Assembly: GCF_001673365.1 (NCBI RefSeq)
Contig: NZ_LZLS01000169.1
Coordinates: forward strand, 1 to 64,000
Source of the DNA: Mycobacterium asiaticum
GTDB taxonomy: Bacteria; Actinomycetota; Actinomycetes; Mycobacteriales; Mycobacteriaceae
Direction: 5' to 3'
Length of the DNA stretch: 64,000 nt
Below, piece by piece: positions 38,780-45,459 of the stretch; the first letter of the stretch is position 1, and each line of letters begins with the position of its first letter. Position numbers and translations under genes: made by a program. The notes below the pieces were generated by a model. That model was not told the DNA's origin. It was given only the letters and a program-made list of their open reading frames with translations, and did not search any database.

Positions 38780-39112
38780 TCACTGCAGGCGGCCGTACCG
38801 CGCCTGGTTTTCGGCTTCGGCCTCTTCTCGCAGCGCTGCGATGGCGAGGTTCACTCTCTCGGCCAACTGGCTGGGGGCGTAGCCCGCCATTACCTCCGGA
38901 TGCAAAGTCAACTTGAGCAACCGGCCGTCGGCATTGGCGACCGCGTAAACGTCTCCCAAATCCACGCTGTACGTGACCGCCTCGGCCTGCGCGACCAGCG
39001 CTTCCCACTTGTCGGCGGCCTCGCTCAGTTCTCGAAGAACCGCTTCGACGAGGTTCCTGTCGTTTTCGGTGTCCGGATCGCTGAAATCGCTGCGACCCGA
39101 CCCCGACACCAT
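38780..39112 (-). CDS. YbaB/EbfC-like protein (EspL-like)
   Basis: A 110-residue protein shaped like YbaB. It has an N-terminal helix, a beta segment (AVANADGRLLKLTLHPEVMA) and a C-terminal helix (LAERVNLAIAALREEAEAEN). Several ESX loci carry such a protein; EspL of ESX-1 belongs to the YbaB fold. There it appears to act as a helper or chaperone rather than a nucleoid protein. It stands 54 bp before eccB and 39 bp after the DUF5631/5632-like gene. Assignment to ESX function is by context. Confidence 0.75.
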   Translation of the reverse strand: MVSGSGRSDFSDPDTENDRNLVEAVLRELSEAADKWEALVAQAEAVTYSVDLGDVYAVANADGRLLKLTLHPEVMAGYAPSQLAERVNLAIAALREEAEAENQARYGRLQ

Positions 39113-39151
39113 GACAGTATGTCGACGCCTCCCACCAGCGTCAATTCAAGC

Positions 39152-40390
39152 TCAGGAGGTGCTCTGCGCACCCGTTTCGACCCGTTCGCCCGCCAACTTC
39201 TGGAACCAGGCGAAGTGGTAGTTCGCCGATATTGGGTCGCCGGTGATGCTGCCTTCGGTGGCAGCAAGCAACATGCAGTTAAGTAGTTGCACAGCATCGA
39301 CATCCGGATATTGGGCGAGGATCTGAAACCGCGCGGTGTCCAGATGAACGCGGAGCAGATCGACTTCCTGTTCAGAAATCTCAGCGCCATCTACGGCGGC
39401 CTTGGTCAGCGTGCTTACCAACCGCGGTAGCCCATCGCGCCAATGCGTGGCGACCCGCAGCTTCCAAGTCAGGTCGTCTACGGCCGGCAACTCCCGCGGC
39501 TGTACCGAGGCTTCAAAGCCTGGAACGTCAGCCGACCATGTCGCGGATTCACCGGGAGCGTATGTCGCGGCATCTGTCGTCGCGTCCAGCAGTTCGGTCA
39601 GTCGACCGGTGCGCCGATCTGGTTCCAGTAGCTGTACGCCGTCCGGAATCTCGATGCCCGGCGGAATCCAACCGTGTGCGAGGTCGGTGACCAGCACCGT
39701 CGTACCGTCTGAGCGGTCGCCGACCGCCCAGTTCAGGCGGGGCTCTTGGCGTGCCACAAAGGCCAGCAGGCCCTGCAGCCGCCCGTCCCCGTGATCGTGA
39801 TCGTGATCGTCATCGTCGAGGCCCTCGTTATCCCGGTCTGCTTCGACCGGTACCGGCGGTGGCTCGTCTCGGACGGCCGGCAGCACTTGCGTCTGCTCCA
39901 TGTCCGCAGGTGCTGGCTCGTCACGGACCGCGGGTAGCACTTGCGTCTTGTCCATGTCCGGACGCGCTGGCTCATCACGGACCGCGGGTAGTACCTGTGT
40001 CTTGTCCATATCAGCAGCAAAGCCGGGCCCTGTGTGCTGCCCCATCTGGCGCAACTGCCGCATCGTTGACTCGACGCGGCGTACCGCTAGCGCGCGAGCA
40101 TCGTCTATCGCCCTGGCTTCGGCGGCACGTCGCGCCGGATACGCCATACCCGCCCGCCCGATCGCGCGCAGATCTTCGTTGGCAGAACTGGCGATTCGTT
40201 GCAGATCGAGCTTGAGATACTGTGCGAGAGTTGCGGTTTCAGGGCTGGTGGATGGCAGGTCGGTGGGCCACAAGCCGCCGATCACCCAGGGGGTGCAATC
40301 AAGTGGAGCGGTGAAGGTCGGTACCGACAAGGACTCCTCGGTGGCTCTGCGCAAGCGCTGACGTGCCGCTCTGCGACCGAAAATCCCCAC
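39152..40390 (-). CDS. DUF5631/DUF5632-like ESX-associated protein (Rv0029-like)
   Basis: A 412-residue soluble protein with no signal peptide. The N-terminus is basic (GIFGRRAARQRLRRA). The middle contains three copies of a TQVLPAVRDEP unit at 127-178 and then an Asp/His run (DDDDHDHDHGDG) at about 192-203. The C-terminal 200 residues form the conserved domain (GLLAFVARQEPRLNWAVGDR, then FQILAQYPDVDAVQLLNCML). Members of this family accompany Rv2082, Rv3899c and Rv0029, which lie in ESX-2-type or related loci. It starts with GTG. The Thr-containing repeats look like kinase or FHA-docking motifs, but this is inference. Confidence 0.72.
   Translation of the reverse strand: MGIFGRRAARQRLRRATEESLSVPTFTAPLDCTPWVIGGLWPTDLPSTSPETATLAQYLKLDLQRIASSANEDLRAIGRAGMAYPARRAAEARAIDDARALAVRRVESTMRQLRQMGQHTGPGFAADMDKTQVLPAVRDEPARPDMDKTQVLPAVRDEPAPADMEQTQVLPAVRDEPPPVPVEADRDNEGLDDDDHDHDHGDGRLQGLLAFVARQEPRLNWAVGDRSDGTTVLVTDLAHGWIPPGIEIPDGVQLLEPDRRTGRLTELLDATTDAATYAPGESATWSADVPGFEASVQPRELPAVDDLTWKLRVATHWRDGLPRLVSTLTKAAVDGAEISEQEVDLLRVHLDTARFQILAQYPDVDAVQLLNCMLLAATEGSITGDPISANYHFAWFQKLAGERVETGAQSTS
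39857..40012 (-). repeat. triplicated TQVLPAVRDEP coding repeat
   Basis: Three units of about 18 residues: DMDKTQVLPAVRDEPARP, DMDKTQVLPAVRDEPAPA and DMEQTQVLPAVRDEPP. The DNA copies differ by synonymous and a few coding changes, so this is an old or selected duplication. Confidence 0.85.
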
Positions 40391-40491
40391 CGGCTAAGAG
40401 TAGCGGGCTTCTTGGGCGTATCTGGCGCTATCGCGCTATCTCTGTCGGAGGGTGAATTGTGTGGCCAAACCGGTCTGGGTAGCGTGTGTCC

Positions 40492-40647
40492 ATGACCGCC
40501 GAGAGGGCCGATTCGGCGCTGCAGCAGCAACTCGACGAGGTGCGTACCCTGCTCGGTCGCGCACGAGAGTTGTTTGGCGCCAACCCCATCGAGCCGCCCA
40601 CCGATATCGCGCCCGATCCCGAAACCGGCAAAACCTGGATGGTGTGA
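40492..40647 (+). CDS. small hypothetical protein, 51 residues
   Basis: An open frame of 51 codons on the plus strand in the 259-bp gap between two minus-strand cluster genes. It encodes MTAERADSALQQQLDEVRTL, then GANPIEPPTDIAPDPETGKT and WMV: an amphipathic helix followed by an acidic Pro-rich end. Codon choice is like a real gene (GC third positions), and it ends 2 bp from the convergent gene. The ribosome site is weak. It may correspond to a small conserved gene, but I do not recognise it. Confidence 0.5.
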   Translation: MTAERADSALQQQLDEVRTLLGRARELFGANPIEPPTDIAPDPETGKTWMV

Positions 40648-40649
40648 GC

Positions 40650-40949
40650 TCAGCGGCGACGCAGCCGGTGCTCCAACAGCTTCTCGATCGCCGCATTGAG
40701 GTCTGCGGATGTCGGGACCTCCGCGGACGGGGTATGCCCGGCCGCCACGATCTCGTCACGCACTTCGAGCAACGCTTTGAGGTACGACACATCCGCGGTC
40801 AGCACGATGCCCTCGGCCAGGGCATCGGCGTCCGCCTCCATGGCGGCTTCGGTCAAAGCGACACTGTGCATGTAGCCGCCGCGACACGACCGAACCAGGA
40901 TGTGCCCGCTGGGGTGAACAGTGTCGAAAGCGGGATTGGCCTCTGTCAT
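40650..40949 (-). CDS. DUF2694-like small protein (Rv0028-like)
   Basis: A 99-residue protein, MTEANPAFDTVHPSGHILVR, then SCRGGYMHSVALTEAAMEAD. The C-terminal helix EIVAAGHTPSAEVPTSADLN closes the chain. The ATG overlaps the stop of the EspC-like gene (ATGA), so the two are coupled; longer upstream frames are rejected. Family members occur beside ESX genes; a chaperone or partner role for the EspC-like protein is inferred from the coupling. Confidence 0.72.
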   Translation of the reverse strand: MTEANPAFDTVHPSGHILVRSCRGGYMHSVALTEAAMEADADALAEGIVLTADVSYLKALLEVRDEIVAAGHTPSAEVPTSADLNAAIEKLLEHRLRRR

Positions 40950-41257
40950 CCGTCGACGATGCCTCCGAGTTTGTCGGACGCGGTTTGCTCGTGCTGCTCC
41001 CACATCCGGGCCGACGTATGCAGATTCTGGGCGAGGTCGGCGTGTTCGTCGGCTTGCTGCTCGTAACACTGCCGTCGGAACTCCAACAGTTCCCGACCGG
41101 CCTCGCGCAGCTCGCTGAATATCGGCCCGAGAGAGTCCAGGCTTTCCTGAATCGCGGCGTGCGACGAAGGGACCGTCCGCAGATGTTCGGAAGCTTCCTG
41201 GTGATGGGCAGCGGCCTCGCGCAGCTGCGCCGGCGCCACCTGAATGCGATCTGCCAT
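40946..41257 (-). CDS. EspC-like type VII secretion target (DUF2580)
   Basis: A 103-residue all-helical protein with N-terminus MADRIQVAPAQLREAAAHHQ, the typical EspC/DUF2580 opening, and a C-terminal helix ARMWEQHEQTASDKLGG. Such proteins are exported through ESX systems, alone or with a partner. No textbook YxxxD/E motif is seen (the nearest is CYEQQADE). The H37Rv equivalent by position is Rv0027. It is translationally coupled to the DUF2694 gene. Confidence 0.75.
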   Translation of the reverse strand: MADRIQVAPAQLREAAAHHQEASEHLRTVPSSHAAIQESLDSLGPIFSELREAGRELLEFRRQCYEQQADEHADLAQNLHTSARMWEQHEQTASDKLGGIVDG

Positions 41258-41299
41258 TCGCTGTCTCCTCGTTGTGCGCCGGCGCCGTCGCCGGCGGAT

Positions 41300-42706
41300 T
41301 TACAGGTTGGCCGTTGCCGGCCTGGTGGGTGTCGGCGTGCCGGTCCCGGCGGGTGCGGTGGTCACAGGCGCAGCCGACGGTGCCGGCGGGTGCTCCCAGC
41401 CTAGGAAGCTAGGACCGCTCACGGTCGAAATGTGTTGAATCTGTCCGTCGAGCAACGCCTTGCTGCGTCCGAGGGCGAGCGCGTGGCGATCGGTGAACAC
41501 GCCGATATCCCCGGGCGCTAGCTGGGTCGGATCGACCGGGCTGCTGACTGCCGTTCCCGGCGCCGGGATGGTCATGCCCTGCTGCTGAAATGCGTCTGCG
41601 ATCGGGGTCCCGCCGGCAGCGGCTTTGATGGCCGCCGCCAGTTGCGGGCTTGATGCGGTCACGGTTTCGCCGTTGGGCAAGGTCACTGTCGTCGGACCCG
41701 CCGGAAGCGACTCGGGCATACCGGGTTCGGGGTGCTCGCGGGGCGGGTCCTCTTCCTGGTTTTCTTCTAAATCGTGATGGTGATCGCGCTTGTTCTCCCC
41801 ATCCTCGGAAGCGTCGCCAAATAAGTCGTCGCCGAGGCCTCTGGGATCGCGTCCGGTCCCGGATCCTGACCAGCTGGGTAACGGAAGACCACTCGGGGCA
41901 CCAAAGGAGGGCAACCCGCCGCCGGCCGGTGAGGTGCCAGCAGCCGAGCTCGGTGGTGCGGACATCGGCGCGGCGGATACGGGCTCCGGGATGGGGGCCA
42001 GGCCGGCATCGTCCAGCAGCAGGGGGTCTAACAGTGGATCCGACGCCAGGGACGAAGTCGCTGCCGGTTGTGGGTCGTCCGCGCGGCCGGTGGCCGGCGC
42101 CGCGGCCGTGGCTGGGGGCCGTTCTTCGGGTGTGCCGTTTTTCGAGGCGTTGTACAACGACGTCCACGCTGCCATCAGGGCCGACTTCGACGTGTCGTCC
42201 AGGCTGGCGGTTGCCACCACCTCGCGGATATCGCGGAGCTTGCCGATCAGAAACCGCTGGAAGTCACGCGCACCCGCCGGGGTATCCAGGTCCGAGCGTG
42301 TGCTGACCACCGTTTCGATCTCGTGCTGCAGCTTGTTGAGCGCCTCGCGGCCGCCCACGGCAGTCAGATGTGCATTGAGAACCGCCGACACCACCTGTAG
42401 GTCCAGCTGTGAGGTAACGGAATTCTGATGTGCCAGAGCGGCTTCCGCGTCGGCGATGGCTTTGGCCGCATCACCGGCGGAGCTGAGCGGCCCGGCCGGC
42501 GGTTGCGAAGGTGCCGCTGGCCTAAACAGTTCCGGATGGCGTTGGCGGATCTTGGTGACGATCGCTTCGAGTTGCGGTTCGGTCGTCGAGGGTGCGACCG
42601 CAGCGATCCGCTCGTCCGGCGTCAACCCGACCATCCACGACCACGGGTCGCCAGTGCGCTCCTGGACAACGCGCATCGTCTCGATGAGGTCCTGATACGC
42701 CGACAT
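41300..42706 (-). CDS. DUF4226 protein with NlpC/P60-like tail (Rv0026-like)
   Basis: A 468-residue soluble protein. The N-terminus is a short conserved helix (SAYQDLIETMRVVQERTGDP). A DUF4226-type helical domain spans about 75-190 (DAAKAIADAEAALAHQNSVT, then GARDFQRFLIGKLRDIREVV). A Pro/Ser-rich region with an acidic-His patch (RDHHHDLEENQEEDPPREHP) follows. The last 120 residues (PGDIGVFTDRHALALGRSKA) align with the second half of the neighbouring NlpC/P60 domain but lack the catalytic Cys. No signal peptide. It is a probable ESX substrate or accessory protein by context. Confidence 0.75.
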   Translation of the reverse strand: MSAYQDLIETMRVVQERTGDPWSWMVGLTPDERIAAVAPSTTEPQLEAIVTKIRQRHPELFRPAAPSQPPAGPLSSAGDAAKAIADAEAALAHQNSVTSQLDLQVVSAVLNAHLTAVGGREALNKLQHEIETVVSTRSDLDTPAGARDFQRFLIGKLRDIREVVATASLDDTSKSALMAAWTSLYNASKNGTPEERPPATAAAPATGRADDPQPAATSSLASDPLLDPLLLDDAGLAPIPEPVSAAPMSAPPSSAAGTSPAGGGLPSFGAPSGLPLPSWSGSGTGRDPRGLGDDLFGDASEDGENKRDHHHDLEENQEEDPPREHPEPGMPESLPAGPTTVTLPNGETVTASSPQLAAAIKAAAGGTPIADAFQQQGMTIPAPGTAVSSPVDPTQLAPGDIGVFTDRHALALGRSKALLDGQIQHISTVSGPSFLGWEHPPAPSAAPVTTAPAGTGTPTPTRPATANL

Positions 42707-42831
42707 CTAGATGCTGCCGCACTGCCGGTGACGTCGCGACCCCTCCATGCCGCGCGACGGTACCCAGAAGCGCGCATTGCGACAATTCACCTTGTGCAGT
42801 GGAGCCTCGCCGATTGTGGGTCGGCCTGACC

Positions 42832-43173
42832 TCAACGCCGGTACTGCTCCCGCAACCCGTGCAACACAACACTTTTCGCGCGGCTGAGGTCACGAGCCTC
42901 GGTGACTATCCCCGTGATTTCACGCTGTTTGGCCAGCAGAAATTTCTGAAACTCCCGCGCTCCCATGGCCGTATCGACGGTAAGTTCGCGCGCGCGTTCG
43001 ATGTCGGCGGCGATCGCGTCGAGGCGGCTGACACTATCCCGCAGGGTCTCGTGTGCGCTGGCCAGCACCTCGGCCAGCAGCCGATCGGCCTCGGCGATCG
43101 TGCTTCGCCTGCTCGCCAAAGCTGCCTGCCGTTGCGCGAGGGCGGCTGCCGAGGATCCGGTTTGGTCCGACAT
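42832..43173 (-). CDS. DUF4226 family protein (Rv0025-like)
   Basis: A 113-residue helical protein ([20 protein letters not shown], then [20 protein letters not shown]). The [12 protein letters not shown] segment matches GARDFQRFLIGK of the next protein, so both share the DUF4226 helical domain. It starts 15 bp after the NlpC/P60 gene. It may be the partner or chaperone of that hydrolase; function not known. Confidence 0.75.
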   Translation of the reverse strand: MSDQTGSSAAALAQRQAALASRRSTIAEADRLLAEVLASAHETLRDSVSRLDAIAADIERARELTVDTAMGAREFQKFLLAKQREITGIVTEARDLSRAKSVVLHGLREQYRR

Positions 43174-43188
43174 CAGTTCACCCCGCGC

Positions 43189-44019
43189 TCAGAGGACCCG
43201 TCGGATCGCGACGCTATTACCCAAGTGACTGATCCGGACCGATGCCCCGGAGTAGGGCGCTTCGACCACGAGGTTGTTGCCGATCGCCATTTGGACGTGC
43301 CCAGCGTGCGGAAACACCAGATCGCCGGGCCGTACTTGCGACCGAGGCACCGGGAGGCCTTCGTTGATCTGCTGATACGTGGTGCGCTCGAGGTGCACAC
43401 CGGCCTGCGCGTAAGCCCACTGGACCAAGCCCGAGCAGTCGAATCGGTCAGGCCCGGTTGCGCCCCAGACGTATGGGCGCCCCAGACGAGTGAGCGCGGC
43501 ACGCACCGCCGCTCCGGCGCGACCGCTCGCCGACGGTAGCCGGCCCTCGTGGTGCGACATGTGGTGCGACATTCGGTATCGCAGTGCGCGCAGTGCCCGC
43601 AGGTGGTGTCGCGCTCTGCCCCGCGCCGACTCCACGTGGGCGCGCTGGGCCCGCAACCGCGCCACGCGTCGCCGGATTGCCTCGCGTTGGGCCAGGGGCG
43701 AGGCCGATGTGACCCTCGCGTCCGCGCGGGCCTCGTCGACGATGCGTCCGGTCACTTCGCGCGCGGTCACCCGATCCCGGTGCGCACCCGAGAGGATCGT
43801 CGCAAGCGCCGAATCCGAGCGCCCAGCCGAGACCAGCACCGCCCGGCTACGGTTCGCGGCGGCGTGGTAGCTGTGTGGGCCGGTACCGCTCTCGAGTTCC
43901 GGGGCATGCTGCGGCAGTGCAGGCAGTGCAGGCAGTGCTGGCAGTGACGTCGCTGGCGCCTCGCCGCCGAGGAACAGTCGATGGGCGCGGGTAAGCACCT
44001 CGAGTTCGTGTTCATTCAT
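43189..44019 (-). CDS. NlpC/P60 family peptidoglycan hydrolase (Rv0024-like)
   Basis: A 276-residue protein. The C-terminal NlpC/P60 domain (about 165-276) carries Cys195 in RFDCSGLVQWAY, His241 in HAGHVQMAIG and Glu253 in VVEAPYSG. The His-Glu spacing is the same as in RipA. These cut the D-Glu-mDAP bond of wall peptides. The N-terminal 160 residues are helical and Arg/Ala-rich, with a run of LPALPALPALP. No signal peptide is present, which suggests export by the ESX route. The ATG at 44019 overlaps the XRE regulator's stop by 8 bp and fits the M. tuberculosis start MNEHELEVLTRA. Confidence 0.88.
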   Translation of the reverse strand: MNEHELEVLTRAHRLFLGGEAPATSLPALPALPALPQHAPELESGTGPHSYHAAANRSRAVLVSAGRSDSALATILSGAHRDRVTAREVTGRIVDEARADARVTSASPLAQREAIRRRVARLRAQRAHVESARGRARHHLRALRALRYRMSHHMSHHEGRLPSASGRAGAAVRAALTRLGRPYVWGATGPDRFDCSGLVQWAYAQAGVHLERTTYQQINEGLPVPRSQVRPGDLVFPHAGHVQMAIGNNLVVEAPYSGASVRISHLGNSVAIRRVL

Positions 44020-44782
44020 CGGGGTCACCAATTTCTGTCGGGTCCGCACCCTGCACCGTGTCGGTGAACGAACGCACCCGGGGCAGTGCTTCTGCAGGTA
44101 TCACCCCTCGGTTGCGGATGTCCCACAGATCGTCGACACCTATCATTTCCGCAATCACCGCTTCGGGGAGCGACGACTGTGCGCAGGCTCGATCGAACCG
44201 CGCACTCAGGCTTGATGGCATCCGCTCCAGGAGGGCACTACGCGTCGCTTCCAGAGCTTGCAGATGATCCATCAAGCGCCCGGTCGAATCGGCCTCGGCG
44301 TTCACCGCCAACCGCCACGAACTGGCTGCGAGCATCTCCGCCTTCACGCACTGTCCGATCACATTCTGAATATACGACTCATATTCGTTTGATGTCGTCG
44401 CAGGCAGGCGTTCGATGACAGATCTGAGGGTTTCCAGCTGCGCTTCGGCGTATTCCTCGAGCACATCGGTGTCGCGGTGCCGGTTCACGACCACCGCACC
44501 GGAACGTCGTGGCGTGACGGATTCGGGCGGCTTCGTTGCCAGCAATCGCGCTAACTCGGCTTCCGGATCCGCAGCCACCAACAGCCGCGAATAGGTGCCC
44601 GGGGGCAGGCCCAGCCCGTTCTCAACCTTCTGAACTGTGCTTTTGTGTGGTTTGCGGGCGCCGCGCTCAAGGTAGCTCAGCCCCATGATGCTCACGTCGG
44701 TGGCCGCGGCGAGTTCGGCCAGCGACAAGTCGCGCGACTCGCGCAGCGCACGGATTGCCGCGCCGGCCGATTCACGGCTCAC
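44012..44782 (-). CDS. XRE-type transcriptional regulator (Rv0023-like)
   Basis: A 256-residue protein with an N-terminal helix-turn-helix (AIRALRESRDLSLAELAAAT, then SIMGLSYLERGARKPHKSTV). The long helical C-terminal domain contains a conserved patch NEYESYIQNVIGQCVKAEML. The GTG at 44782 gives exactly the length of Rv0023; a longer in-frame start at 44926 runs through the promoter region. It is first in the minus-strand cluster that leads to the NlpC/P60 and ESX genes, and divergent from whiB5. It could control both units through the repeats at 44836-44892. Confidence 0.88.
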   Translation of the reverse strand: MSRESAGAAIRALRESRDLSLAELAAATDVSIMGLSYLERGARKPHKSTVQKVENGLGLPPGTYSRLLVAADPEAELARLLATKPPESVTPRRSGAVVVNRHRDTDVLEEYAEAQLETLRSVIERLPATTSNEYESYIQNVIGQCVKAEMLAASSWRLAVNAEADSTGRLMDHLQALEATRSALLERMPSSLSARFDRACAQSSLPEAVIAEMIGVDDLWDIRNRGVIPAEALPRVRSFTDTVQGADPTEIGDPDE

Positions 44783-44835
44783 GGCTGGCTCCAGCCATAG
44801 CCGAAATATTACACAGGCTGCGCAGCCCGTCCGGA

Positions 44836-44892
44836 TGTATACGTTTTTATCTCGTTTCAGTTGTGCCCGGCCGCTGTTTGTGTATACGCTTT
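44836..44892. promoter_or_regulatory. paired TGTATACGyTTT repeats between XRE gene and whiB5
   Basis: TGTATACGTTTT at 44836 and TGTATACGCTTT at 44881 are direct repeats 45 bp apart, each holding a GTATAC palindrome. The region is AT-rich relative to its surroundings. They lie in the 145-bp divergent gap, so they may be operator sites for the XRE regulator. Confidence 0.4.
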
Positions 44893-44927
44893 CGCCTACG
44901 TTTTGGCTTTGGAAGGAGTCCCGCACA

Positions 44928-45341
44928 ATGGCAAATCCCTGCGCATCTAACCCGGAACTATGGTTCGGCTACCCCGACGACGACGGTGGCGACGGTGCGG
45001 CGAAGGCACGGATGTACGAGCGCTCGGCTACCCAGGCGCGTATTCAGTGCCTGCGCCGCTGCCCGCTCGCTCAGCAACGTCTTTGCGCTGAGTGGGCGGT
45101 GAAGCACGGTGAAGAGTGGGGGGTTTGGGCAGGGGTCAAGTTGCCCGGTGGCCAGTACCGCAAGCGCGAACAACTTGCCCAGGCCCACGACGTGTTACGC
45201 CGCATTGCCGCCGGTGAGATCAACGCCCGGCAGCTACCGGAGAATGCGGCACTGCTGGCGCGCCGCGAGACCGAGGCTGCTCCGGTTAACGCGGTCGTGC
45301 TGCACCTCCCGGCAGCAAAGGTTCCGCGTTCGGCCGCGTGA
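44928..45341 (+). CDS. whiB5: WhiB family transcriptional regulator WhiB5
   Basis: A 137-residue iron-sulfur regulator. Four cysteines are present: Cys5, then CLRRC (a CxxxC, not the usual CxxC) and LC about seven residues on. The turn GVWAG follows, then basic residues (RKREQL) for DNA contact. WhiB proteins hold a 4Fe-4S cluster and bind the main sigma factor. A strong AAGGAG precedes the ATG. The position beside the Rv0023-like regulator identifies it as WhiB5. In M. tuberculosis WhiB5 influences expression of type VII secretion genes, which is notable here next to an ESX-like cluster. Confidence 0.9.
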   Translation: MANPCASNPELWFGYPDDDGGDGAAKARMYERSATQARIQCLRRCPLAQQRLCAEWAVKHGEEWGVWAGVKLPGGQYRKREQLAQAHDVLRRIAAGEINARQLPENAALLARRETEAAPVNAVVLHLPAAKVPRSAA

Positions 45342-45459
45342 GCGTGGCTGCCAGAAGTCCAGCGGATAGGGGAACCGAACCCGGGGTATACGGCGCTCAG
45401 ACTTCACCTTCCCGAGAGCCTTGCCATGGTCCGCGGCAACTGAACCCAGAGGTGCAATC

